Positions 7,950 to 14,229 of a stretch of 64,000 nucleotides of DNA are shown here, piece by piece (position 1 is the first letter of the stretch; every line of letters begins with the position of its first letter). The translations under genes and the position numbers were made by a program. The stretch covers positions 1 to 64,000 of the IMG/VR virus record IMGVR_UViG_3300025853_000041. One strand, 5' to 3'. Under the pieces are notes generated by a model that did not search any database, had not been told where the DNA came from, and was given only the letters and a program-made list of their open reading frames with translations. The DNA comes from a virus.

Positions 7950-8326
7950 TGGAGACGCTGGGACTCGAACCCAGGTCTTTCATATATCAATAATAATATT
8001 TTATACAGCTTCACGTTTCTTTAAATTCTTTACGCTAGATTAGGACCAACTGTTAAGTTGATACTCCACCATCAAGTTAGTTACTCTTGAATACTTATAT
8101 TACATAGTTATGGACTATGCAGCCATCTGAAGTTCACCAGTAACAACATCATTAAGATGCTTACTAGCAAGAATGTTGTGAACAACACTCATGTTTGCTT
8201 CAATCTGTGCAGTTTCCTGCGTGGTAATTGTGTTTCCATTTAAGTAAACTCACCTTAGTTTTAAACAGTTATCTCTCTGTGCTGAACATTATTAAATCGC
8301 TATAAAATCAATTCCATGTCGTCCCC
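7950..8326 (-). ncRNA. ssrA: Phage-encoded tmRNA
   Basis: Both halves of the tRNA-like domain are present 377 nt apart. The 5' end GGGGACG pairs perfectly with the 3' strand CGTCTCC (positions 7951-7957), with discriminator A at 7950. The third pair is G-U, the alanine identity element of tmRNA and tRNA-Ala. Next to the acceptor are a D-loop-like TGGAATTGAT and a canonical T arm CTGGG-TTCGAGT-CCCAG preceded by AGAC. Helix P2 can form between CAGC and AATAAT near nt 34-46 and GCTG and ATTATT near nt 318-338. A tag frame opens with GGA at nt 90 and ends at TAG (8115-8117). The CCA end is not encoded. Host SmpB and AlaRS would be needed. It sits 12 nt after the CAP-domain gene. Confidence 0.9.
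8115..8237 (-). other. tmRNA tag reading frame (about 40 codons)
   Basis: If the resume codon is the GGA at RNA nt 90, the position used by the Escherichia coli tmRNA, the tag runs 40 codons to TAG. It begins Gly-Asn, much like the GENNYALAA type of Bacteroidota, and ends in ELQMAA, similar to the LAA degron. The frame is closed upstream by a TGA at RNA nt 75-77, so at most 44 codons are available. A later resume codon (for example GCA at 8198) would give a shorter tag. The position of the start is inference; the open frame and Ala-Ala end are seen directly. Confidence 0.6.
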
Positions 8327-8337
8327 AAATTCTATTT

Positions 8338-8826
8338 TTAATATCCAAAAGTTTGACAGTACCACGTTTTACCATTTTCATCTAAAACTTTTGCAATACC
8401 TGTATATTTCCAACGAGGATTTACAATGTTTTTATGATGCTTAAGACTAGCAATCCATTCTTGAACTAATCTCTCGGAAGTAACCCATCCTTTTGCTAAA
8501 TTTTCTCCTGTAAATTTAATTCCAAAAGGAATAAGATTCTCAGTTGTTATATCCATTCTATCATGACTTAGTTTTCCATGTTCAGCTTGAATCTCTGCTC
8601 TTTTATGTGCTTCAACATAAAATTTATCATCTGGTTTTAAATCATCTAAATCTCGTGATTCCCGATACCTATTTACATGAAGCAAAACAGCTCTTTCAAA
8701 ATTAGACCATTTCATACCATCAATAGATTGGTACTTTTTCTTTTTAAATAATTTCATTAAATATTTTCGATTACTACATATTACTACCACAGCAATAAAT
8801 ATTAGACCTGATATTAGTGTACTCAT
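8338..8826 (-). CDS. CAP/SCP-domain protein with N-terminal membrane anchor
   Basis: A 162-aa protein. Residues 1-20 form a hydrophobic anchor (LISGLIFIAVVVIC) followed by a KKKK stretch, so the rest is probably membrane-tethered. Residues about 45-160 show CAP-superfamily hallmarks: ERAVLLHVNRYR, the first-His segment AEHGKLSHDR, GENLAKGW, and the second half EWIASLKHHKNI...YTGIAKV with a closing WYCQTFG. Bacterial CAP proteins are usually extracytoplasmic and poorly understood. In a phage accessory region a role in envelope change, lysis or exclusion is plausible. It lies directly upstream of the tmRNA. Confidence 0.75.
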   Translation of the reverse strand: MSTLISGLIFIAVVVICSNRKYLMKLFKKKKYQSIDGMKWSNFERAVLLHVNRYRESRDLDDLKPDDKFYVEAHKRAEIQAEHGKLSHDRMDITTENLIPFGIKFTGENLAKGWVTSERLVQEWIASLKHHKNIVNPRWKYTGIAKVLDENGKTWYCQTFGY

Positions 8827-8856
8827 ATCTTTATCTATTTTAGTTGTTATTCGGAG

Positions 8857-9117
8857 TTAGGCTTCATTAGTGTATTGGTTGTAAGCCGTTCTAAGTTCTG
8901 ATAATGTTAAGCTATCTCCATGATTTTTCAATGTTGTATAATTTTCTGAAACCCAATCCACAAACGAAAGGCTAACATTGGCTATTGGTAAATTTAAAAC
9001 TTGCCTATATTTTTCTAATAATTCAATTAATTCATTAAATGTAAAATATTGTTTATAGTCTTCATTTGGTAGGCTGTTTAAGTTATACTCTTTTTTTAAA
9101 AATTCTGTAACTGTCAT
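8857..9117 (-). CDS. Hypothetical protein, 86 aa
   Basis: Not recognised. The sequence is soluble and helical with two LxELLEKY-like amphipathic segments. The intergenic leader (AACTAAAATAGATAAAGATATG in pattern, A-rich) is nearly repeated in front of the next two genes, suggesting a shared translation signal of Bacteroidota type rather than a Shine-Dalgarno sequence. Confidence 0.5.
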   Translation of the reverse strand: MTVTEFLKKEYNLNSLPNEDYKQYFTFNELIELLEKYRQVLNLPIANVSLSFVDWVSENYTTLKNHGDSLTLSELRTAYNQYTNEA

Positions 9118-9136
9118 ATCTATCTTATTTTAATTA

Positions 9137-9319
9137 TTATACGGAGTTGTGTGTAATAATCATTTGTTTAGGTTCGTCTAATAATGTTTGGTCTAATAAA
9201 AGATTTGCTTTAGGTTCAAAAAGCAACCCATTTTCTGCCATTATTTTTACTGGCAACTTTCGTAATTCAGGTTTAAGTGCCTGCAAATCTTTTATGAAGT
9301 CATCTATTGTCATTTCCAT
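9137..9319 (-). CDS. Small hypothetical protein, 60 aa
   Basis: A short protein with no named family. It starts MTIDDFIKDLQALKPELRKLPV, a pattern seen in many small phage proteins where a helix is followed by a strand (VKIMAENGLLF). The C-terminus is another strand (QMIITHNS). The A-rich leader resembles that of its neighbours. Confidence 0.5.
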   Translation of the reverse strand: MEMTIDDFIKDLQALKPELRKLPVKIMAENGLLFEPKANLLLDQTLLDEPKQMIITHNSV

Positions 9320-9330
9320 ATCTTTAGGTT

Positions 9331-9522
9331 TTAGTTGTTATTCGCTGCATTACATAATAAATTAAGTCTCCATACAGCAAGTTGATATTCTGCTTTTTTC
9401 AATAGCATATCATACTTACGCCATTTATTTGAATTAACTTTATACGAATCACGTCTTGCAGTATAAATTTTAATTCTGTTTTTCCAATATAGTATTGGTG
9501 AGCATTCAAATAAATTTTTCAT
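9331..9522 (-). CDS. Small hypothetical protein, 63 aa
   Basis: Unrecognised basic protein, rich in Arg, Lys, Tyr and Trp, with a helix-forming C-terminal half (YDMLLKKAEYQLAVWRLNLL). No signal peptide. It is the first gene after the structured stretch at 9523-9701. Confidence 0.45.
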   Translation of the reverse strand: MKNLFECSPILYWKNRIKIYTARRDSYKVNSNKWRKYDMLLKKAEYQLAVWRLNLLCNAANNN

Positions 9523-9701
9523 AACAAAACGTTTTATAATAATGTATATAAGTAATAAAAGAGCTGAGTATTAGGATGTGCATCTACACTTAATCTCATT
9601 TAATTGCTATTGTAAGTTCACGTTAAACCTCTCCACAAGCAAACTCTTCTTATAAACCTTTTACTCAGTAACTTAATACTTATTTCCACGCAAAGGGTTT
9701 C
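9523..9701 (-). other. Structured non-coding stretch
   Basis: No gene found. On the minus strand a roughly 100-nt RNA could be closed by TACTCAG/CTGAGTA, with the alternative pairing TAATACT/AGTATTA using almost the same bases. After the closing stem comes GCTCTTTTATTACTT, a weak U-rich tail. The two mutually exclusive pairings look like an RNA switch or simply a terminator with a large loop; I cannot tell which. Confidence 0.4.
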
Positions 9702-9767
9702 TTATTCATCCCAATTGGTTGAAAGTGCAATAATCATTATTACTATTAGAACTGCTGTTACTGTCAT
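9702..9767 (-). CDS. 21-aa membrane micropeptide
   Basis: Short reading frame MTVTAVLIVIMIIALSTNWD plus Glu. The first 15 residues form one membrane helix with a short polar tail. Its ATG overlaps the TGA of the upstream 18-aa peptide (ATGA), so translation is probably coupled. Phages use such peptides as holin partners or exclusion factors; no family can be named at this length. Confidence 0.5.
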   Translation of the reverse strand: MTVTAVLIVIMIIALSTNWDE

Positions 9768-9820
9768 CTTTTAGAAAATATAATTAAAATAAACATCACT
9801 ATTATATATATCCATCCCAT
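9764..9820 (-). CDS. 18-aa membrane micropeptide
   Basis: Reads MGWIYIIVMFILIIFSKR, a single hydrophobic helix with a basic end. The ATG shares bases with the stop of the 187-aa membrane protein gene (TAATG) and the stop overlaps the next ATG (ATGA). The double coupling argues for real translation despite the tiny size. Confidence 0.5.
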   Translation of the reverse strand: MGWIYIIVMFILIIFSKR

Positions 9821-10383
9821 TATTCCTTCCATTTAATTAAAGGACACATGTTTCTATATAAACTATAAAGCATATCTTTCAACAGTATAAAAAACTTAGC
9901 TAAAAGTTTGAATGGATACAATAATCCTCTTACTATCTTACTATCTGGATTAATAGACACTACAATTGCAATAACTGCTATCAATAAAGAAACAGCACCA
10001 ATTATAGCTAAAGCTTCAATAGGATATAAATAAGATTGGTATAAAAGAACACCAATCATAAATCCTCCTATAATACCTAAGCCTCCAAAGAATGTCCATT
10101 TAAAGACTTTTCCTGTGGAATACACAATTGAATATTTTTGATTGAAATTTGATATTGATTCTACTGCTTTTGACTTTTCCATTTTTTCTATAAAAGCTTC
10201 TGCTTTATCTGAAGTAGGAGTAATTGCATATAATCCTTTAAACACCAGTATGATTGGCAAAAATACTAAAGTTAAAACATATGACCAAAAATATGGACAC
10301 ATACTTTTAAATTTTTCTACATCTGTATTCCACACCCATTCAAAAAATCTGGCTGACCAAGAAAACTTGTTTAATTTGTACAT
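9820..10383 (-). CDS. Multi-pass membrane protein, 187 aa
   Basis: Hydrophobic segments at about residues 33-54, 97-115 and 120-143 and a less clear one near 160 suggest three or four membrane passes. Between the first two lies a charged loop (about 58-88). A Cys-Pro pair occurs twice (MCPYFW near the start, MCPLIKW near the end), giving a symmetric look. Similar unassigned proteins occur in other large phages. It heads a three-gene overlapping set with the two micropeptides at 9702-9820. A role at the host inner membrane is all that can be inferred. Confidence 0.6.
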   Translation of the reverse strand: MYKLNKFSWSARFFEWVWNTDVEKFKSMCPYFWSYVLTLVFLPIILVFKGLYAITPTSDKAEAFIEKMEKSKAVESISNFNQKYSIVYSTGKVFKWTFFGGLGIIGGFMIGVLLYQSYLYPIEALAIIGAVSLLIAVIAIVVSINPDSKIVRGLLYPFKLLAKFFILLKDMLYSLYRNMCPLIKWKE

Positions 10384-10445
10384 AATTTTTTGTTTTTTAA
10401 GGTAAGATATAGCCCTTTAGTTAATTAGACCAAAGGGCACTCATC

Positions 10446-10892
10446 TTATTCCTTGATTATTCTGTATTTAATATTTAATAAGCCTTTATCTAAGTTCCCA
10501 AGGGAATCAAAAGAGGCTTTTGATAAATCGAACACTCTTACTGGATGAGGTTCTAATGGTCTCAAGGCTCTACCTTTTGTGTCCATTTTAAATGGACCTC
10601 TATCATTGACCCTAACTCTTATGGTTTCATTGTTATCCAAATTGGTTATTTCAACAATAGTGTTAAAAGGTAAAGATGGACTGGCACATGTTAACAATTC
10701 ACAGTCATATATTTCCATATTAGCTGTGGTCCTACCATTCCATTTCTCTCCATAATATGATACTACTCCATAGCACCATACCTCATCTTCGTCATAAGGT
10801 ATTCTTTCAAATACATTATCTTCTGTTATAAATGAACTACTGGATAAAAATCCAATACTCATTAATAACAAATACATTAATACTTTTTTCAT
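10446..10892 (-). CDS. RlpA-like double-psi beta-barrel protein, secreted
   Basis: A 148-aa protein with an N-terminal signal segment (residues 1-20, MKKVLMYLLLMSIGFLSSSS). The rest fits the RlpA domain: GVVSYYGEKWNGRTTANMEIYD, then LPFNTIVEITNLDN, the hallmark VRVNDRGPF near residue 102, and VFDLSKASFDSLG. Cellular RlpA cleaves naked glycan strands of peptidoglycan or localises at septa. The phage copy is a good candidate for a cell-wall-acting or envelope-modifying enzyme. The usual SPOR domain is absent. Start overlaps the stop of the 92-aa gene. Confidence 0.82.
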   Translation of the reverse strand: MKKVLMYLLLMSIGFLSSSSFITEDNVFERIPYDEDEVWCYGVVSYYGEKWNGRTTANMEIYDCELLTCASPSLPFNTIVEITNLDNNETIRVRVNDRGPFKMDTKGRALRPLEPHPVRVFDLSKASFDSLGNLDKGLLNIKYRIIKE

Positions 10893-11170
10893 TATTTGTA
10901 TTTTTTGATTCTATTCTTTAAATCTGTCAAATTGTATAACAAATCTTGAATTTTTACTGACTTTTCAATCATGTCCACAGGTGTATTATTTATAGTGGCA
11001 TGGCTATATGAACCCTTGATGAACTTCTTTAGCTCATCAAGGGCAATACTATATTTCTTACCACCATAAACATACTTGAAGAAATATCTATTCGAGATAT
11101 CTCCTTTATGTACAGTCATTATTATGCCTTTATATTCAAATTCATCAACAATCACTGTGGTTTCAGTCAT
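10892..11170 (-). CDS. Hypothetical protein, 92 aa
   Basis: Not recognised. The N-terminal half reads as beta strands (TETTVIVDEFEYKGIIMTVHKG...YFFKYVYGGKKY), the C-terminal half as a basic helix. It is coupled to the RlpA-like gene by a one-base overlap and lies 3 nt after the acidic 189-aa gene. Confidence 0.5.
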   Translation of the reverse strand: MTETTVIVDEFEYKGIIMTVHKGDISNRYFFKYVYGGKKYSIALDELKKFIKGSYSHATINNTPVDMIEKSVKIQDLLYNLTDLKNRIKKYK

Positions 11171-11173
11171 TTT

Positions 11174-11743
11174 TTAGTCCTCTTTTTTAAAGTTGGATAA
11201 GATATTGTGTTTTGCCTGAATTTCAGGTTTCTTAAATCTCACTAAGATTTTTCTCAGAAACATTCTTAAAGGTGTTTCAACAATTTCCTCAACTACTGGG
11301 ACAGTAATATCATCTATATACTTTTCTCCTTCTTGCTCTTCAGCTTCTGCAAACAAATCTTCATCAAAATCACCTTGCTTTTCAGCTTTTTCAAAAAGAT
11401 TCTCTTCTTCTTCTCGCTCTTCTTCAAAGACTTGATTCTGAAGTTCTTTAGCTAAATTTAAAAAGAATTCATCATCAAGCTCAGTTTCCATTTCAGAGTC
11501 TGCAATATCATCCATCATTAGTTGCCAATTTGCAGAATGAGCACCTATCATTGTTCCAATGTGCAAAACAACTTCATCATTATTAGTATAACAGTTTTTT
11601 ATACCGATATTACAATGTGTAATATTTTCTCCTTCTTGCATTCCTGTGATTAAAATCACTGCTTCTTCCTGAGACAATAAGTCTGCAAGTGAAGCTAAAA
11701 ATGCAATGTTCTTAAAAGGTAATTCCCATTTAATTAGTTTCAT
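11174..11743 (-). CDS. Acidic hypothetical protein, 189 aa
   Basis: The first 90 residues look folded (strand-rich, with IAFLASLADLLSQEEAVILITG). Residues about 95-150 are extremely acidic (runs such as EEREEEENLFEKAE and DEDLFAEAEEQEGE) and probably disordered, followed by a basic tail (FLRKILVRFKKPE). The charge split recalls DNA-mimic or histone-binding-type proteins but no family is identified. Confidence 0.5.
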   Translation of the reverse strand: MKLIKWELPFKNIAFLASLADLLSQEEAVILITGMQEGENITHCNIGIKNCYTNNDEVVLHIGTMIGAHSANWQLMMDDIADSEMETELDDEFFLNLAKELQNQVFEEEREEEENLFEKAEKQGDFDEDLFAEAEEQEGEKYIDDITVPVVEEIVETPLRMFLRKILVRFKKPEIQAKHNILSNFKKED

Positions 11744-11764
11744 AATACTCTTTTTTATTTATTA

Positions 11765-12022
11765 TTAATGTTCTATAAATTCAACTTCATCTCCATTAAC
11801 ATCATACATATCTCTAACCTCTATTCCATAAGGAATCTTATATGTCTTTGTTACCATTGGATAATCTATTCCAACGTCTTCACAAAATTCTCGTATAGGC
11901 TCTATTGCTCGGTCACAATGAGTATCTAAAATATTCATTAAACCTTGTTTAATCTTAGCTTCAAAAGCTCTACTTTGTGCTTTTTCCTGTGCGAATTTTT
12001 TCTCTAGTTCTGCTTTTAACAT
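11765..12022 (-). CDS. Hypothetical protein, 85 aa
   Basis: Helical, charged N-terminus (LKAELEKKFAQEKAQSRAFEAKIKQG) that may form a coiled coil, then a Cys-containing middle and an acidic C-terminus (MYDVNGDEVEFIEH). No known motif. Its ATG overlaps the stop of the 59-aa gene (TAATG). Confidence 0.5.
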   Translation of the reverse strand: MLKAELEKKFAQEKAQSRAFEAKIKQGLMNILDTHCDRAIEPIREFCEDVGIDYPMVTKTYKIPYGIEVRDMYDVNGDEVEFIEH

Positions 12023-12201
12023 TATAAAGGTAATTTAACTCGTTTAAAATTAGTAAGAGCAACAAAATTGTTTGCTCTGTACATTTCTCTCCCAAAGATT
12101 CTCGCTAATTTTAAGTTAGAAAAAACACTAAATGTCTTCCCTTCTGGATTAGGTCTTAAGGTAGTAACTGTGTAACGCTTAATTTTTTTAGACTTCTTCA
12201 T
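12022..12201 (-). CDS. Small basic protein, 59 aa
   Basis: Reads from the ATG at 12201: a very basic N-terminus (MKKSKKIKRYTVTTLRP) followed by FSVFSNLKLARIFGREMYRANN and a KRVKLPL tail. It is the kind of small nucleic-acid-binding-like protein common in phage early regions, but no family is recognised. It is bracketed by overlaps with both neighbours (14 nt upstream, TAATG downstream), which supports it strongly. Confidence 0.55.
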   Translation of the reverse strand: MKKSKKIKRYTVTTLRPNPEGKTFSVFSNLKLARIFGREMYRANNFVALTNFKRVKLPL

Positions 12202-12424
12202 CTATTTTATCTGGGTTATCTTTAAACCAATTTATAGCATGGTTAGTTAGCATTATCATTTTTTGTAGCTGGTCCATCACAAACATAGGTGGTAAATTTG
12301 AATTTATAACAGGATTTATAGTCTCTCCTGTTCTTACCTTCACATATGTTTTAATAACATATAGTGATTCTTGTTGTTCAATTGGCAAGCTATTGTGTCT
12401 GTAAATAATATCTTTTATATTCAT
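12188..12424 (-). CDS. Hypothetical protein, 78 aa
   Basis: Unrecognised soluble, helical protein. The N-terminal IKDIIYRHNSLPIEQQESLYVIKTYV and the C-terminal PPMFVMDQLQKMIMLTNHAINWFKDN segments suggest two helices around a Pro/Asn-rich turn. It is the first gene after the paired structured stretches at 12441-12619. Confidence 0.5.
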   Translation of the reverse strand: MNIKDIIYRHNSLPIEQQESLYVIKTYVKVRTGETINPVINSNLPPMFVMDQLQKMIMLTNHAINWFKDNPDKIDEEV

Positions 12425-12440
12425 TTATTAGATTAAAAGA

Positions 12441-12523
12441 GGGCTTCTTTCTTAGTAATATTTTGTATAGCTTAGTCATCCCAATTATGATTTCAGCATA
12501 AATATCAGGCACCAAAGAAGCCC
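12441..12523 (-). other. RNA element closed by a 10-bp stem
   Basis: GGGCTTCTTT (12441-12450) pairs perfectly with AAAGAAGCCC (12514-12523) and encloses 63 nt. On the minus strand the stem is followed by TCTTTTAATC, a weak U-rich tail, so it could attenuate transcription into the genes downstream. A 29-aa frame (12390-12479) runs through part of it but overlaps the next gene and is not called. Confidence 0.45.
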
Positions 12524-12533
12524 ATTATAGTGG

Positions 12534-12619
12534 AGAACAAACACCGTTTAACCAGTTACGCATACTATCATTAGAATACTAATGGTATGTTTCAAATACA
12601 ATGGGTTTGTGTCTGTTCT
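12534..12619 (-). other. Nested hairpin RNA element
   Basis: An outer imperfect stem (AGAACAAACAC with GTGTCTGTTCT) surrounds an inner hairpin: CATAC...CATTAG-AATA-CTAATG-GTATG at 12561-12589. It lies right after the stop of the phosphoribosyltransferase gene and next to the element at 12441-12523. Together they form a 180-nt structured spacer whose job is unknown. Confidence 0.45.
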
Positions 12620-13179
12620 TATGAATTACCAAGCCAATTTTCTGTCATTTCAGTTGCTGCCTCTACATAGTAACCTGAATTTTCTGAATATTCAGCTACT
12701 GGCTCTATGTAGTAACTACCACAAATTATTGTTTCTATTTCCTTGTGATACTTAAAACTAGAATTTACATTTCCTGAGACAATAAGCATATCTGGAAATT
12801 GATAAGCTACGTTTAACATTTTCTCACAAATGGTATTCAAAGTTGTACCTGATGCCATAAAATCATCAATAACAATAAAATAGTCATCTCCTTCACACAT
12901 AAACTCTCCTGCATGAGAATATTCTCCAGGTTTCTTAAAATGAGTAATATACACATTATTATGAGGCAATCTTGATGCTACAATACCTGCAAGAATAGCT
13001 CCACTTGAACCACGACATAGAAAATGTAGTCTTCTGTCATTTATTGGAGCATGCTCTCTAATTAATTGAGCCATCACATCACAATAGAAAATAAGATTAG
13101 GCATATTTTTACCTATTGGATATTTCATTTCAATTTCTAATCTTGAATCAGTAATAAATTTAGTTTTAGATTCTTCCAT
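12619..13179 (-). CDS. Phosphoribosyltransferase-family protein
   Basis: This 186-aa protein contains the type I PRTase signature FIVIDDFMASGTT (about residues 95-107), where the Asp pair and the ASGTT loop bind PRPP. An earlier PPi-loop-like segment is LCRGSSGAI near residue 58. The fold matches small nucleotide-salvage PRTases, but the hood region that picks the base is not identifiable, so the substrate is unknown. In a phage it could recycle bases from degraded host DNA or modify nucleotide pools. Its ATG overlaps the 55-aa gene in another frame. Confidence 0.8.
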   Translation of the reverse strand: MEESKTKFITDSRLEIEMKYPIGKNMPNLIFYCDVMAQLIREHAPINDRRLHFLCRGSSGAILAGIVASRLPHNNVYITHFKKPGEYSHAGEFMCEGDDYFIVIDDFMASGTTLNTICEKMLNVAYQFPDMLIVSGNVNSSFKYHKEIETIICGSYYIEPVAEYSENSGYYVEAATEMTENWLGNS

Positions 13180-13333
13180 CTTTTAAATATTTATAGAAAC
13201 TTTGATTTGTAAATCCCCAAGTCTTTTTCTCACGATTAAACCTGGATTGTAGAACATTATGTTTACCCATAAAAGTGGTGGTCACAACTATGTAAACACC
13301 ACTCTTTTCAGGTAAATTATAATCCCATGTCAT
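13166..13333 (-). CDS. Small hypothetical protein, 55 aa
   Basis: Starts at the ATG at 13333 that overlaps the stop of the preceding gene (TAATG). The sequence begins MTWDYNLPEKSGVYIVVTT, a pattern typical of many small phage proteins in which a Trp-Pro turn precedes two beta strands, followed by a basic aromatic tail. The stop lies 14 nt inside the PRTase gene in another frame. Confidence 0.55.
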   Translation of the reverse strand: MTWDYNLPEKSGVYIVVTTTFMGKHNVLQSRFNREKKTWGFTNQSFYKYLKDGRI

Positions 13334-13509
13334 TATGTATAATACTTTTGAAAATTAAATATTACACCCACAGCTAAACCTGCTGCAAAGGTTCTGAGAG
13401 ACTCAGATGCATCAAAACCACCCCAACCAATAAACATAGCTAACATAATAATTAGCACCTGTACAAATTGGATGGACCTATACCATCTCTTTTGAATAAA
13501 TCTTTTCAT
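13333..13509 (-). CDS. Small two-helix membrane protein, 58 aa
   Basis: The chosen start, ATG at 13509, overlaps the previous stop (ATGA) and gives MKRFIQKRWYRSIQFVQVL. Two hydrophobic segments follow (about residues 12-30 and 38-52) with a short GGFDASES loop. Topology and size resemble small class II holins, but an inner-membrane accessory role is equally possible. A longer form from 13536 is possible but would overlap the upstream gene by 31 nt. Confidence 0.5.
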   Translation of the reverse strand: MKRFIQKRWYRSIQFVQVLIIMLAMFIGWGGFDASESLRTFAAGLAVGVIFNFQKYYT

Positions 13510-13709
13510 TCCCAAGGACAATTTCTCCCATGACACCAGTCACCAGGATGGTTATCTAAATGAGCCTGAGCTCCACTTTGAGTAAGATATAACACCTTTA
13601 TATTACCATTAGGTAATGGATGCCATATCCTATATATTTCTTCATCTTGTATTGGTGATGCTGCTACAAATGCAAACATCACTACAAATAATAGTAATAA
13701 CTTTTTCAT
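13506..13709 (-). CDS. Small secreted protein, 67 aa
   Basis: The first 18 residues are a clear signal peptide (MKKLLLLFVVMFAFVAAS). The mature part of about 49 residues contains NGNIKVLYLTQSGAQ and ends in WCHGRNCPWE, with two Cys that could form a disulfide in the periplasm. No family recognised. It lies between the outer-membrane barrel and the small membrane protein, so this set of genes seems aimed at the host envelope. Confidence 0.6.
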   Translation of the reverse strand: MKKLLLLFVVMFAFVAASPIQDEEIYRIWHPLPNGNIKVLYLTQSGAQAHLDNHPGDWCHGRNCPWE

Positions 13710-13727
13710 ATTTCTCTAAAATTTAGA

Positions 13728-14219
13728 TTAAAATCTTATTCCAATACCTGCAAATACACTATTTACAGTATGACTGTTCTCATTCCAAATAGCACTATCT
13801 GATTTCTTATCCATACCATAGACAAGTTTACCATATAATCCAAATGGTAATGTAACTTGTGCTCCTATCTCAGGTCCTAATAATGCAAATGGTCCATCGT
13901 ATCCTTCTCTAAAGACTCTACCACCTCTAAATCCTACATTCCATCGCCATTTAACTCCTACTGGATTACCATATTCCTGACCAACACCAAATCGAGCTAT
14001 TATATGGGTATATGTAATGTTATGAAGGTCTGCAAAATGAAATATCTCTGCACCTGCATAAGGTAAATTCCACTGATGTTCATATTGAACACCAATATTA
14101 AATCCATCATCATATGCTCCAGGAGCTGTAATAATAGTAAGGTTATTACTATCATTCTTTAATTGTGCACTCATATTAAATGTCACAATTAGCACTAATA
14201 AATACATTAGTTTTTTCAT
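13728..14219 (-). CDS. Outer-membrane beta-barrel-like protein
   Basis: A 163-aa protein with a flavobacterial-style signal peptide (MKKLMYLLVLIVTFNMSAQ, cleavage expected before Gln). The mature part is made of alternating hydrophobic and aromatic strands with turns at Gly/Asn: FNIGVQYEHQW, HIIARFGVGQEY, GVKWRWNVGFRGG, AQVTLPFGLYGKLVYG. The last residue is Phe in VFAGIGIRF, the C-terminal signal read by the BAM complex. Six to eight strands are likely. Phage-encoded barrels of this kind can mask receptors or block superinfection. No catalytic motif is visible. Confidence 0.72.
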   Translation of the reverse strand: MKKLMYLLVLIVTFNMSAQLKNDSNNLTIITAPGAYDDGFNIGVQYEHQWNLPYAGAEIFHFADLHNITYTHIIARFGVGQEYGNPVGVKWRWNVGFRGGRVFREGYDGPFALLGPEIGAQVTLPFGLYGKLVYGMDKKSDSAIWNENSHTVNSVFAGIGIRF

Positions 14220-14229
14220 AATACTCGTT

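Noticed and set aside
7958-7974. Ordinary tRNA on the minus strand, suggested by the T arm
   Set aside because: There is no anticodon arm or 5' acceptor within 100 nt. The only matching 5' acceptor is 377 nt away, which fits tmRNA.
12390-12479. 29-aa frame through the 12441-12523 element
   Set aside because: It overlaps the next gene by 35 nt and runs through a 10-bp stem; no independent support.
13510-13536. Longer N-terminus for the two-helix membrane protein
   Set aside because: It would overlap the upstream gene by 31 nt, while the ATG at 13509 makes the ATGA overlap common in this genome.
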